In this document: in pieces, positions 1 through 13,519 of the stretch | How positions within the stretch are numbered: the stretch's first letter is position 1 | Layout of the letters: each line of letters begins with the position of its first letter | Assembly (NCBI GenBank): GCA_001600495.1 | Contig: BCKE01000022.1 | Span: forward strand, 386,682 to 450,681 | DNA: 64,000 nt | Source of the DNA: Pilasporangium apinafurcum | Lineage: Eukaryota; Oomycota; Peronosporomycetes; Pythiales; Pythiaceae | Direction of reading: 5' to 3' | Notes under the pieces: model-generated | What the model was told of the DNA's origin: nothing | What the model saw: only the letters and a program-made list of their open reading frames with translations | Database searches by the model: none | Position numbers and translations under genes: made by a program

Positions 1-1712
1 TATTACAGGTAAAATATATATAAAATAATCATCAATGAGGTTTTAAAATGACGCTAGAATATTAAATATATAAGGTATGCACTTTTTGCTCCCATTTGTA
101 CGTGCGTTTAAAGGAGTGTGTTAGCGCACGTGTTTAAAAAGGGTGGACTTTTCTGGGCCGAAAAATAGCAGCAAGAGGATTGGTGAAACCTACCCCTGGA
201 CGTTTTCTGATTCCTGGCGGCAGCCGAAAACCTTCACTTGGCAAAAATTGGTGACAAAAATTCGCTAATTGAGATGACACACAACAAAAGATTTCCTGCA
301 TAAACAATGGAAGTGCAATATGCAAAGCGGCGTTAGACTTGTGACAGCAATACAGTATGAAGATCCATTCTTTTGGTCCATTTCTTTCTTCAAGTAGTAG
401 ATGAGTACTCCAGAATTATTTGGGGGTTCGAACTCATTGGTATCTGTAAATTTTACTTTCGTGCAGTTTTTTAAAAAGATGGTAAGTATGTACGTGTATA
501 CAACTGCATTACTGTATTCCCAGTGTACATACTGAGCCATCTTCCTGCATGTGAAATGCGAAATTATACTGCCAGATCTTTGTTTGCAGAGACCACGGTG
601 TCGATGGATACCCCACTAAACTCAGAAGTAAAATAGATATGAGCACCTCCATAAATTCTACGTAGGATATTGTGGATTTGTTGCGATAATCAAATGCCAA
701 AAATTTTCCCATACCCCCTATTTAAATTGCTTTGTGGATTAGGTGCACGTCCCAGGAACAGGGACAGGAAAATGGGCGAGCTCAGTGTTCTCTGGAGAGA
801 ACATATTAATAGTTTGTGGTTGATGTAGCGGAGAAGAGTTGTGCGTCTCCACCCGTCATTGTCCATGTGACGGATTTCCTAAATAAAAAAATGATACAAA
901 GATCCATTCACAGCAACTGCGTTTTTAGCCGTCTGGTAGTGAAAAAAAGATGTCTGGAAAAAGAGGCGGAAATGTATCCGGAAAATCCATAAACAACAAT
1001 GACTTCCATAAATAATCTTGCGTCGGCGATGCTGAGCTGTGGAAGATGGGCTGATGAGGAAGACCAAGTGATGCGAATGTCGTTTTAGTCAAGTAAGCAG
1101 ATGCGACAGCCGTTCTGAATATTGCTTCGAACGATGCATGACGATGTGCCGCAGAGTGACTGGTGGCGCATGTGGTCTCCGTCTTCGCGTGCGGTCCAGC
1201 CAAATTTATATAGAACATTTTGGGTGGGTGTTGTGGGTGTACGCACGCAGTTGCAACTCAGATGATGACATCGCGGGACTCGACGACGAGGGAAGGGTGT
1301 ATGCGCAGTTGCCATGGATTCTTTAAGAGCTATGCAAATATCCATTCTTTCCACGCCAGCGCATAATTGTCGACCACCGTTCTTTTGTAGTCAGCCCAGG
1401 TGAATGATTTTGCAGCAGTCACATGTTTTGACGATAGTGATATTGAGCATAACCAGCAGGAAAAAAATCCCATGTGGTTGTTTCCCCACAACCCTATCTT
1501 GTGGCGCCAGGTGCAAGCTATTGGAGCGTCAAAATGAGGTTTTATTCATTTATGGAGGTATGGCTTGAGCGATGAATACTTTTGGGACGAGGCCAGCAAA
1601 GCAAATGAAAATTGCGTGCGTGTTACGAAGTCATGGCGCACGTGGGAGCAGTCCAGATCTAGCCATGTAGCGGCAGCATTTGGTTTAGAATTGGGAATTG
1701 TAGTTTCGTTTC
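1..1712. other. Gene-poor stretch, no supported gene
   Basis: Only short open frames occur here, none with a recognisable domain. On the minus strand between about 712 and 120 three short frames follow one another (one beginning MGKFLAF with a hydrophobic stretch, one with NNSGVLIYYLKKEMDQ, one ending RPRKVHPF) and could be exons of a small multi-exon gene, but I cannot place splice sites that join them convincingly. A second pair of short minus-strand frames near 925-1354 is equally unsupported. No tRNA or rRNA signature was seen. Confidence 0.5.
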
Positions 1713-2814
1713 CTAATCGTTCTTCTTTTGTTCCAGTTTTTTCAATGCACGCTTGCGGAGCGACAGGTGAGTCATCGCAGCCATCTATTCCATCCACAAT
1801 ACACAGTCGAACATTAGATACAAATATATATCCGACTCTTTTTGCATTGTATGCCCATACCTTGCTCATGAGCCACACTGGCGCGTTATGGTAGACCCAG
1901 AGCTGTAGCTCGTGCGGCCAGTATGGTGCGGCCAGCGTCTCGTATCCTAATTGGGCCACAGCTGCGCGTGCGTATGTGGCTGGGGACGGTACCAGGAAAC
2001 TCGAGTGGCGGATCTTGGCCAGTTTAGTTGAGACGAACATGGGGACTTGGCACTGAATATGCACGTTCTTTTGCTTGTATTCCTCCGCTAGACAGAACGT
2101 GAACTGCTCCACGTAGCGCTTTGTAGCGCTGTACTGGGACAACAATGGCACGCAGATGCTGCCAGAGCCAGAACTGACGTTGACAATCACACCGCGTTTG
2201 CGCTGGATCATGCCTGGCAACACCAATCGTGTCATCACCGTCGTAGCCGCGATGTTCAGTTTAATTAAACTATCCACACGGTCATCTGGTAATTGGTCAA
2301 AGTACTATAAACACAGTAATGGTTGAGTTTCTTGTCTGGATGAGAATGATGATTAGAAAAAAAATACCTGTGGGAAATCGTAGGACACGCCGACGTTATT
2401 AAAGAGCACACCGACGTCGATGACCTCTTCGATGACCTTGGCAATCTCTGCGCGTACACTAGGGTTGTCGATCTGGTTGAAATCCACCGCCAGAATCTTG
2501 ACACGCACTTTTGGGTACTTGGCGATGATTTCTTGTTGCACTTCTTCCAGTCGTTTGAGTGTGCGACTCATGAGCACGATGTCGACGTTCTTGCGTGCCA
2601 GTTCCATCGCCAACGCTTTGCCGATGCCGTCGGTGGCACCCGTCACAATCCCCCATTGCCCAAACCGCCGGGTGGTCTTAGCTGGACGAAGGAAGAAGCG
2701 GTAGAATCCGGCCGTTAGTTGCAGCGCCAAACGCGCCACCAACAGACCGCCAATGGCCGTCAATACCTGTACGGGCAACGGTGCCTTCAACAACGGTGCG
2801 AAAGGAGCCTCCAT
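1713..2814 (-). CDS. Very-long-chain 3-oxoacyl-CoA reductase (HSD17B12/KAR/IFA38 family), 3 exons
   Basis: Short-chain dehydrogenase of the fatty-acid elongation cycle: NADPH-dependent reduction of 3-ketoacyl-CoA at the ER membrane. Exons are 2814-2368, 2304-1861 and 1784-1713; introns (63 and 76 bp) are GT...AG and both fall in phase 0. The product is 320 aa, close to the 312 aa of human HSD17B12. Visible: an N-terminal hydrophobic anchor (about residues 10-40), cofactor loop TGATDGIG, NNVG, catalytic Ser (NVSSGSGS) and the YSATK Tyr/Lys pair, and the family motif LWVYHNAPVWLMSK. The third exon gives the tail LRKRALKKLEQKKND, ending in a KKxx ER-retrieval signal; reading straight through the second donor would instead add an unrelated tail. 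Start chosen at MEAPF; an in-frame ATG lies 17 codons upstream. Domain call is firm; the last intron is inferred from frame and family length. Confidence 0.88.
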
Positions 2815-3150
2815 CTTTCTGAGCCTCTTCTTCTTTTGCTTTGAAGTGGAATGACCACAGTGCACTCCTCACATTTTGTGGTTGGACGCTCCTCAATGGC
2901 TAAAAACCTCTGAAATCGTATCAAAAGAAGTGGATTCATGCGAATATAAAGGTAAATACCTATCACAATTGATTGATTTGATTGAGAATATTCACTTATG
3001 GAGGTATTTATGACATCAATTCCGATATTTGATCACAAACCACTGACATCATTCAAGGAGCGCAGGATGACGATGATGGAATGGCTAAGACTCAAAATGG
3101 ATTGATTTATTGAATGCCATTGATTGACAGGACTAACGCGTCATTCCTAC

Positions 3151-4715
3151 TCACTCCATTGTTTCCATTCCTACGCGCTCGTCGCCCTGAGGCTGGTTCG
3201 GCAGTGGCATACGCTGACGTCGATCTTTCTCCTTCTGCACGCGGCTTTGGAACTTGGCACTTGTCACCAACTCTACATCCATCAGTCGCAATTGTGCCGA
3301 TACGCGCAGTAGCTTTTGCATTTCTGTCTGCAGTTTCGCCATTGCGTCCCCCTTCATTGCTCGGCCATCATCGTCGCTTTCGTCATCCAGTACAAACGTC
3401 ACCATCTTTTTCTGCTGATCAATCACCGCGGCCAGATGGCCCGTATCGATCAGTTCCAGTAGCAGCCCTTCAGCAGCAGCTACTTCGTTCTCACCGAGAC
3501 CTACAGCTTTTGCCATCTCTGGTGATGCAATCGTTGCGTACGTACGAGTCAATTGCAGCAGCTTCTGTCGCTTGAGAGCGGTGACACACTGCTTCGCAAG
3601 CCCCAAATTGTTGTCCTTCGTAAACGTCGCAGTATGCTTCGCCAACACGTCACATAGTTGCTGTAAGTCACTAGTTGCATTCATAAACGCTTTGCCGAAT
3701 TCAAAATAGCTGCCACAATGGCTTTCAATATGCCTAGTGACTACGAAAGGCGTGTACTTGGGCAGTAATGGCAGTTCACCGTGCTGGATTAGCGATACGA
3801 GCACCAGTTTCTTGTATGCATCAACAACAAACGCACTAAGAGACACAGCTGGCGCTGTAATGACCATCAAAAAGAAGTCGATGGCATCCTGAAAGCGTTT
3901 TTCGCCAACGTAGAGCATTCCGCCATAGTACGCATATCGCAGAAAATCTACACAATCTACAAGGTTCGCCTGCGAATGGATCTCAAAGAGCGGTCTATAT
4001 GTGCAACAAGAGACTTAGATAAGCATTGAAGAGCCCAGATGGCTTATTCGACAAAGTAACGTACTGGTCGAGGATCTCCATGGCGGCAAAATAGCTCTTG
4101 GCGTGCAGACATAAATAGAGAAATTCGCTGTGGATCGGTGTCAGTGCCGTGTTGCCATGCTGATGCAATCGGCGCAGGAATGATTTGAGTGGATAGATCG
4201 TCTTGAGGCTCTGCTGTAGTTCCACTGCCATCAGACTATACTGTGTCACCAGTCCACTCACTAAGACAACAAACAAATCGAATCATTATCGTGCAGCATA
4301 TCTGATAAGTATGAAGCTACAGACCTTTCATGATCTCTTTAGTCGCCACTGACATTGGCACTTGGTATAGCAACTGAGAGATCTGCGGCAGAAACCGTGC
4401 AATGACCGCCAAATACTGTGCCTTAGAGTCCCCTTCAGCACCACGACGCTGACGCCACTGCTCAATTTTGTTGCCCTTTATCGTAAGTAACAATAACGCA
4501 CATATGGGCTTTTGCTCTACGGCCAGCGTGTCATGCATCAGCGCTAGATCCAGCTGCTCCAGTGATGCATGTTTGATAGCCGTGGACAGTTCCTCCGATC
4601 CAAGCGCGCGTGCCAGTACCAAGTCGGCCTGCTTGCGATCCTTTTCACCACTTTCGTCGTACTCTTCCCTCATCACTAGCTCCTGCAGTGGCTGCAACGG
4701 CCCCCATTCAGACAT
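3151..4715 (-). CDS. COP9 signalosome complex subunit 3 (CSN3), 3 exons
   Basis: Subunit of the COP9 signalosome, the deneddylase that regulates cullin-RING ubiquitin ligases. Exons 4715-4325, 4260-4065 and 3994-3151; introns of 64 and 70 bp. The second donor is the strong GTACGT at 4064, inside a frame that would otherwise run on to a stop, and splicing there restores MEILDQ-PLFEIHSQ in frame. The product is 476 aa, against about 423 in human. Diagnostic stretches: RYAYYGGMLYVGEKRFQDA, LPKYTPFVV, and KHTATFTKDNNLGLAKQCV, which match the CSN3 pattern (YYYGGMIYTGLKNFE, TFTRDNNMGLVKQC in human). The C-terminal third is the PCI region, followed by a charged tail. Next to the reductase gene in the same direction, but no shared transcription is implied. 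Family assignment is confident. Confidence 0.88.
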
Positions 4716-4849
4716 CTCTTCTCTTCAATTCCCTACTTCTCCTTGCTTTCTTTCAGATGGATGGGTTTATATCTTCTGTAGTCAATTATGTAATTTATGG
4801 AAATAAGCTAACCTTCGTGCAACATTTATTGACTTAGAATTCTAATGGC

Positions 4850-7800
4850 CTACTGCATGACTAATGCCAATTGGATGCGCTTCTGGCGAACAAGCGAGAC
4901 AGGGTTCTTGAGTGGGATGACGCGACAGAGCGCTGCATTACCAGCGTTAAACACGCGATAAATGCTATAGGACGACCCATGGATGGCTGCCTGGTCCAAT
5001 TCGTTCATACTGATCTCAAACACGCCTTTCTCCATGGTCCGAGTGGATTTCACTTCAACATACTCGACTACTTTGCCCTTGGATGAGACCGTAATGTCAT
5101 ATGGCCGACCAGACTCTTCTGATTCGTTCATCCATTCGACTGTTATGTCTGCATTATCTTCGTATGAATGCTGTAATTGATGGTAAACGTATTCCTCCCC
5201 CCAACGGCCAATGGCGGTACGCTCTTCCTTTGTCATCGCGTTCCCCACACTCACAACCTGATCATTTGCCAATGCTGATGATAATGGGAATGATGATGGT
5301 TGTGGTGGTGGGAGAGGAGGAAGCGGCGGGTAGTGTCCACTCTTACTTCCAGTTGCAGCATACAGTCCTGCAGTATTGAATGCGAAGGAACCAACGGAAT
5401 CTGGAGGAGATGGTAACGGAGGAAGTGGGGGAGCGATGCCCGCCATCGCAATCGGAATATGTGGCAGAGAGGGCACTGCGGGCACTGGTCGCTTGGCGCC
5501 GAGTGTTTTCTCTTCATCATTAACGTCTTCATCCAGTTCTCCCTCCTCCAACGCAGTGTGTCGACGCTTCCTTACCGGTGCTTGATACTCAGTAGTAGCT
5601 GAGGTCGGAGGCAATGCATCAGCATCTACCCACAACTCCTCTTTGGCTATCGAATCTAACGGCGGCAGATGTTGTGTTTCCACGAGCCATTTCTCCATCG
5701 TTTGCGCGTTCTCTTGTAACGAAGCCAGATACAACACATTTGCGACCGTCGATGCTACTTGCATACCAAAACACTTGCGACACACCTCCATCAACACTGC
5801 AAAGAAGCCTGATCCTTCCTCATCTCCATTTACGCAACTGACATACAAAATTGCTGTATTTAGATCCAGGAAATACGCCAGCGAACTACGACGAAGACTA
5901 AACGAGTTCTCCACCCGATACACAACATGGAAGCCATCGTCTCCTTCAATAGTTACGCATTTCAGTGCTTTCCCAACTTGCTTCATCATATCGTGAGGTA
6001 ATTCATTGTACAACTGACGATGGTGATGATACAGATACCGTTGGGCAAGAGCAAAGCTTAGTTGCATCTTCTCATGGAAAGCAACACTCATTTCCGCGTG
6101 TGCAGTTAATACAACTACTTCGTAGCTCATCGATTCCTTCAGCGACCGAACGCCACAGAAGGTAACAAGAAACTCACGCACAACACAAGCTTCCCCATTT
6201 GTTTGCTGGTCAACAAAGTAGCTCCACGGGAATAACACAAGAATAGGCAGCACCGCTTGCTGCAACTCGCTTTTTGTCAATTCCATTTGATCGTTCAGGA
6301 AAACCTCACCCGCTCTCATAAATGGATGGTCACCTATGGCTGGAAACAGTGCTGTTTGTTGTATAAACCAGCGAAAGTTTTCATTGTCTGTGCCGATTTC
6401 GTTGGAAGCGTATGCATTTGCCCACCTGACAATCACTCGTCGAATGAGTTTGTGTAGTTTCTTTTTGCATTTCTTATCTTCGACATCAACTAAACCAACC
6501 AAGTGCGAAAGCACTTTGCACCAGACGGCGGCTGTTGAGATGATATGAGACCCAAGCGAGCGAAGCTTCATCGCTTTTAACAGAGTGTCTAGCTCTGCGC
6601 CTACATTGTCATCAAGACGAACGAGGTAAATCTGCTCCTTCTTCTTGAAATGCATTAGAGAAATGCTCTCCTCCTTCCATAGCGTCAGTATCAGCTTTAC
6701 CAGATTTCTCTCTTCCTCATTTACTGCGAGAATTGGTCCATCTTTTGTCGAGCACATGCAAGTATTTTTAGTTGTAAGTTCCTGAGCAGGTAACCATGGC
6801 GTTTGTTTCAACGTCTTACGGATCTGACGAAGATCCTCTTTGCTGAGCTTGCCTTTACTGATTCGTTTCCCAAATGCTTCAAGAATGGGTAACACGTCGC
6901 GCTTCCATCTCTCCGACGAGTCGATCTCAGTTGGTATCTCTTGGTGCGTGATGCGCTCACAAAGATACGAAATTGAAGGCTTCTTTTGAATCCCAATTAC
7001 ATCGATAAAAAATGGTCGAAGTGATTTCGGATACAGCTCTTCTAGAGCAATGAGCGATCCGTTATACGGTGTACACAACCACGTTACACTCTTTCGATCG
7101 ACGAAGCAATTCCGGCCGACAGATGTGTCTGACTGAGGCGCAATACATATGAGTCGGCCACGTTCAAATGTTGTCACGATGTCGTTTCGGCAAGACGAAG
7201 AGAGTTGAGCGTGTTCCCACAAGAACGAGTATAATGGGGCTACATTAGATGTGTTCGCTGTGCGGACTGTTTGTCCTTGATCTTCGAGTGAGAGATTGGA
7301 AAGTACGTCCAACATGTCTACCACACTTGGTGTTTTCTTCAACTCAAGAGTTTGACTAGCAAATGCTTCACATGTCCACTTATAATGACTAAACGGGACC
7401 ATCGATCGAGTGAACAGAGCATTTGTTGTAGCATTAGCCATCCAAAGATCTTTAGTATAATGAAATTCACCATCAGACCCTTGTAGCCATTGATACTTCT
7501 TCAGCAATGTCGCAAACGAATCCGAAACAGCCGAGTCCACATTACTTGACCAGTGTGTGTCAAGGAAATGCGCGAGCTCGATGGATACTTTCTGTTTCGT
7601 CTCCACATCCGCTTCATTTTCAATCCACTTCAAAATCTGTTCAAAACCAAATAACGATCGCTCATCTTGAACATCAAACAACAACGGGATATCGCAGGTT
7701 TCAACCAATAGTTTGCGCCAGCCACTGTCTTTGTCATATTCGTCCAACGGATGGAGAAAGTCAAACGTGACAATCTTCATCTTTTCCTTCGTGAGACAAC

Positions 7801-10800
7801 GCTGTGAGAAAATCCAACTTGTCATAATTTCCATTATTGCAGCCGTTGATGGAGGAATGGTGTACAGGTGCTCTTCATTAGTTGGCACCAGGCTATTGTC
7901 AATCGTCAAAACGCGCATCCTTGCTTTGATTTCGCTTCGCAACGGACAGTTCAAACAGGAGGACACATGGGAGCATAAAAAATGTGCGTATTCTTTCACC
8001 ATCAAGATATTGGAGCTTTTTGTATCATCGTTGGACATATCTCCATGATTTGTGAACGCCATATTCGGAAGAACGTGGTGGGATATCAAATCATGGTCTT
8101 TAATAGTGCGAACTCCTATCTGGTTCACCAGAAACGGTAGAGTTTCTGGAAATTTATCGATCTCCAGCATAAAATCGTCCTTGAGCACATGCAAATCGCC
8201 AAAAAATCTGTACGAGTGCACTTTGTTCATTTCACCATTACTCTTTGGTGATAGAAATAGAGCGTCTTGTGCTTGAGCTAGAGATACCCACTTTGTTGAC
8301 TCGGCATGTTGCAACGGAAAACATTCGATTAGTCGAAACTCTTGCATCAGCAAGCGAGAATGTGACGTCTTTTTCCATAGTTTTCCAAGAAGTGACAGGA
8401 TTTTTACAGTCCAACCAATGTCGTCGTTCTTTGTCGAGTGAGAAAGCAATCGCATGAAATGAGAAGGTTTTAGCTGTTCGACCCTCAGTTGATTCTTGAG
8501 CATAGAATTCAGAGCCTTGGATAGCTCCAGATGCAAAAAGCGCTTGCCAAGAGTTGATAGCACCATGTCATCATCCAACAATTCATGCAACGCGGTATCG
8601 TCTTCACCGTGTGTCAATATGTTACTGCAGTCGATTAAATCCATTGGTTTCATCAAAGGAAGAGATGATGCGAGGTTGGTAGCCGCTGGGAGACATCGCA
8701 TCTTACGGATCTCACGCATAATATCCGTCACAATGCTTCGAAATGGTGCTTGAATTTCACTCTCTAACGGCATAAGATCTAGAAAATGTGTTATCCAGGC
8801 AATAGCGCGTTCATCTGCGGGCAGTTGCGTCAAATAGCTACCCACTGCCTTGCGAAGTAACACTGGAAATTGGGACACGAGCCATTGATTCCATTCACTT
8901 CCATTTATAATCGCTTCTCTTGAACTTGGAACTTCAAAGTCACCTTGTAGGATGAGCCGAAAACCGTAGGAACGAAGCGGAAGATATGCAAATACTTGCT
9001 GAAGTGGTGGTCGATCTTTCTGCTCATTTGTTGTTTGATTCAATGGGAGCGCGACAGCAATTTCTGTTTCGGGTGGTCGAGCATTAGATGTTGCGAACAT
9101 TGGCGGAACTGTTAATGTTTCCGTAATCACCAGCCATGATTGTTGTGAAATACCGCTTTTTTTACTGTTCTGTGACTCAGACTGCGAATAAAGCTGAACA
9201 ACTTTCACACCCTGACGATGGGTTTCTTCTTTTAGAAAATGCAGCTTGCGATGGTGGATCTTGTCCGTTATCCGTAAATCACGTATTTGATGCAAGAAGA
9301 GCAGAATCGATGGTTCAAAGTTCATTAACGACGAAGATATATCGACCGTGCGTTGAGCGGATGCTTGGTTCAAAGGCAGAACAAAAGTCGTCCCTTGTTT
9401 GTCTTTCCATTCCGAAGAGTTCTCGATCCAGTAAGGTAAAATATAGCCGAGCCCAGAACCGTGTTGCTCATCCTTTGCGAAAAACTGGATATGAAATCCA
9501 TTGGAGTGAACTTGCGGGGTGTCCGACACTTTGAATACACTTTTAAACCCGATCCCTTTTTTCCCAATGCTCTTCGCAGAAGCCTCCATTGCTTTTGTGG
9601 ATGCTCCGACATCACAAATCGCTTGAATGTTGGCTCTTGAGAATCCTTTCTCGTTGTTGTAAAACACAATTTCGTTGTTTTCAGTGAGCGTAAAGTCACC
9701 TCTTGGAACCACACCGTCATCGTACGCGTTATCGTCGGCGTTTTGAAGAAGCTCAAGGACGAAATGGGTACTTTCGCTGTAGAGCTCGTCACTGAGACGC
9801 TTTAATGCTCTTTCCAACCGCTGTTTTTGAATATTGAGAACTGAAGTTGTAGCTGCGTCTTGAATTATCAAACCGATACCAAATTGCTCTCTTCTCAATG
9901 TTTCGATGTATTGTTGGCATAAGCCAGATTCTACTTCGGTGTTTTTGGCAGGAAGAGCAGGCAAATCATTTTCGATCGACCTTCTATTCACTATGTCAAT
10001 GTCACTGCAGTCGAAACGGGCTGTAATCGCTTTCATATCATCTGATTGTAAAGTAAGATTAAAGGGCTTCAATACAGCTGGAATGTGCAAGTTCGCTTCG
10101 ATCATATCATCACCTTGGCTTTCTTCGATTAGCTTAACGTGTTGTATGTCAATTTCTCCCGACGAGCTCAACTGACCGGTCCACACCGCAACTGGTATGC
10201 GTTTACCAATAACCTCCAATGCTCTCCTCTCCGAGTTATTTGCACACATCTTCCAAATCATTTGTGCAAAGTGGGTTTGCTCTGTCCTTGTAGCTGTGGG
10301 AAAGGCAACCTTGAAAAGTAAATTATATACAAAACTCGCGAATTCGACCGGAACTTGCAGCAGAATATCCAATACAAAGAACTCCCATGTATCTTGTGGT
10401 GATCTTACTTGCTCATCTTGCTCGCTGGAGGGTGTGTTACCAATGTTGATGTACGCATAGTATGTTCGAAGATGAGATTGAATCAGTTGAAACGGAAAAT
10501 TATTGTCGCCGCCATACTTAACTATGATGGATACCAGTTGAACCGCAACTTCCGTGGAGGAAACACGTTGTCTGTCCTCTATTGCACAATTGATGATCAG
10601 TTCTAACGTAGATGGAGTTGACTCTTCGTTCACTCGAACAATATTCCCATTTACGCAAACTAAGAACATCAAAGATCGCGATGACGACGCATGATCAATT
10701 AAAATCATTTCATGCGTATGGATAAAGGAACGCAAAGACCCGCAGAAAAGGGTACACTGGCGTTCCCAATCCATAAATTGCGACACATCCACCATATACG

Positions 10801-13079
10801 GACACTGAAGCAACTGCTCCACGACCTGCTCTGTTTTTCTTACTTCTAATGACTCACCTGGATTATCCTCATATTCCAAAATCTCCTCATCGGAATTGTT
10901 TCCAATTGTAAGGGAATTCGAGTATTTTATGATGGACGTTCTTGGTGACTCGTCGGATGTGTGCTGAGCTTTCTCGATGATCATCTCAAGGGATCCCAAG
11001 CCCAGTTCCTCAACTTGTTGACATCCAAACTGAAGACAAACCCGTCGTCTGATCCATTTTTGTCGCGCATCGACTGCCAATGATGAAAAAGATGAGCTTG
11101 TCGTGATGATATGCTGGCACTGGCGAATAAATCCAAACACTTCAGCAGACGACACTATACTTTGCGGTTCATGGTCGTTTGCTGAATATTTACTCACTTT
11201 TCCTTCAAATGCAAGAAGCCATTCAGGTGTTTCTCGACCAGAAACTTGTCGCTGCAATATTTCTGCGAGCAATTGAAGTAGTGTACGCCCATGGAATGGT
11301 TGATATCTGGATTCTTCTCTGCCAAATTTTTGGAACAGATATGATTCTAGAGATGACACGGCGACAACAAGTTGCCCAACCGTTTGGGAGTGTCCACTTT
11401 CCGTGTGCTGATTCAGAAACTGGGTTATTTCACTTTCAACGTCTTTCAAGGGTGGCTCAAATTCTGTTAATCCTTTTTGAAGATTAGGAGAACTCTCGGT
11501 CACTTTTGTATCGTTTTTAGAAGGATTTGACAAATTTTTGCTCTTCAATTCCGTCTCGTCTTCTTCTTCTTCTTCACTTGAGTTTGCATGGCATTCACAG
11601 CTGCAGGTGCAGTTACAAGTACCTTTTCCAACGCAGCAACAATCGCATTCCTCTTCGTCGTCATCATCACCTTCATCTTCAGTTTTTGTGTCAGCCTCTT
11701 CTTTCTCAGCACCATTCGCTTCCGGCAATTTGTCATCATTCTGCAATAAGGCGTGAATCTTTGCCATCACTCCACAGAGTACCCACGTTATCACTTTGAT
11801 TCGTGAGTGATTCTTACTTTTTTGAGAATGTACAAGAAAACGCGTCATCTGAGTGCGAATTTTCGAATCCATTTCTGCAATCTCCTGAGACGAAATCTTT
11901 TTCCGGTTTCCTTCAGCATTTGTAGCTGCTTTTCGCCGCAACGCATTATCCAAGTACACATCTACTTCCGTCACACGCTTCAGCAAATCCAGAGAAAGCG
12001 AATTAGTTTGACTAGCTTTCTTCCGTTGCTTATTAGAAGTGTCGCTTCTATCAATTGGCTCCTCAATAGTACTGACATGGGCTTGCAGTAGCTCCTCAAA
12101 GGCTTTTTTGCGGTTTTCCGCACTAAACTTTTCCTTTGTGAGTTCGAACACTTTCTCGGCGATATCTTTCTGGAACTCTTGCTCCAAAGCCTTCATTTCC
12201 TTCATCTCGTGGTTTGCCACACGTCGCATTAAGCCAATATACATCCCAAAGCCCGATGGGTCAATGAGAATACCCATGGTTTCGATACTTGGTTGGTGAT
12301 ATTGCTGTGCCAGGTATTGGATAAACTCGTTGAGATCAATTCTGGATGTTCCCCGAAATGCATCCTGACCAACCAACGACTCAAACTGCCGCAAGTAATG
12401 CAGAACATCCCGCGTGGTGACGCTAAATATGGCCCTCGGCGCATGATAGAGCGTTTGCACTGCGTCTGTGTGCAGAAAAGAATTGCCCATTTGCAAGTCT
12501 GCGAAGTCACGAATACCTTCTTGCAAACAAAACGCCTGGAAGCATTCGAAGAGCGTATTGATGCGCCGACTATGCACGAAGCACGTCACAAATTCCCAAA
12601 TACGTCGATGCACGCTATGTAATTGTCGCAGCACTGGTAATTGCAATGCCGGGATTCCTAACAGCTCTTCGAATTCATTTACACCTGCGATGAAGAAACG
12701 CAAATACATTGATCATGAAAAAGTGAGAACATACGAGTCAGATAAAGATAAGAGGTATTCAGTAGTATGAAAACGTACAGAAGTGTGCACAAATGGCTTG
12801 CACTATGCTGTGCAGCGTGATCGCATTGGGTGGCGCAGATGAACTCGATTGATTGGCGCGGAAGGACTCGACAAACGCGACAATCTCATTCTGCAACGTT
12901 GTTCGTTTGTAGGAAGCCGGTGGTGGATGCGGTGCACTCAAGGGCGGATGAGGCGGAGGTGGATATGGTGCTCGTGGCTGCCAGTGACGGCCGCCATTGC
13001 CGCCGCCTCTGCCAGCAGATCGACGCATTTCCTTCAGTCTTCTGATGGAAAGGAATGTGGAATTGGTGTTGACAGTCAA
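4850..13079 (-). CDS. NO VEIN-like giant protein: HSP90-type ATPase fold plus C-terminal NOV/DUF3883 domain
   Basis: Two exons, 13079-12779 and 12684-4850, with one 94-bp intron (donor GTACGT, acceptor CGCAG); 2,711 aa from the first ATG (a second ATG, MRRSAGRG, is 17 codons in). N-terminal Gly/Pro-rich segment, then a long helical region, an acidic and very Cys-rich patch near residue 450 (CDCCCVGKGTCNCTCSCEC), then around residues 1075-1200 an HSP90/histidine-kinase-like ATPase site: ELLQNADDN, and IGKKGIGFKSVFKVSD. A Pro-rich linker (PPLPPLPSPP) precedes the C-terminal domain (about 2595-2700: IGRWGEEYV, YDITV, VEYVEVKST, YSIYRV), which matches the nuclease-like DUF3883 fold found at the end of plant NO VEIN. 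In plants that protein acts in auxin-dependent patterning; its role in an oomycete is unknown. Architecture is well supported, function is not. Confidence 0.85.
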
Positions 13080-13519
13080 AAGGAAAACATTCGGATGACC
13101 ACCGAAGTTATTTACAAAAAATGTCCGTAAATTGGCGCTTTTGGAATTATTTAACTATATACCCATATAGATTACTTATAATTACAATTGTAGACTGACA
13201 ACTTCAACCTCTTGGCTTTTGCATTGACTTCGTTATTCGGTTTAGAGCACTGATGAAGCAGCATGCATGTATTGATGGATAATCAGAATAAATCATTATT
13301 ATTCAAGCGATCGTAGTAACGGTAGACATGACCGAACAAATACCAGCAGGAAAACATCCATTGGGTTAATATTACGCGAAAGGGTTGTTACTAGACAGCA
13401 ATGGACAGAGTGTGCATATTGTAGACTGTATGAGAAGCAATATCAGCGTACCTATGCAGTAAGGTCCCTCCTTCTTTACATGCGAGTATTTCTCTTCTGC
13501 GTCTTTTTTAGTTTTCATT
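13080..13519. other. Intergenic, promoter side of the NO VEIN-like gene
   Basis: About 440 bases, A/T-rich, between the 3' end of the serine-biosynthesis fusion gene and the start of the NO VEIN-like gene. No open frame, repeat or RNA gene was seen. Confidence 0.5.

Noticed and set aside
420-440. GGGGTTCGAACTC resembling a tRNA TPsiC arm
   Set aside because: No matching acceptor, D or anticodon arms on either strand at the right distances.
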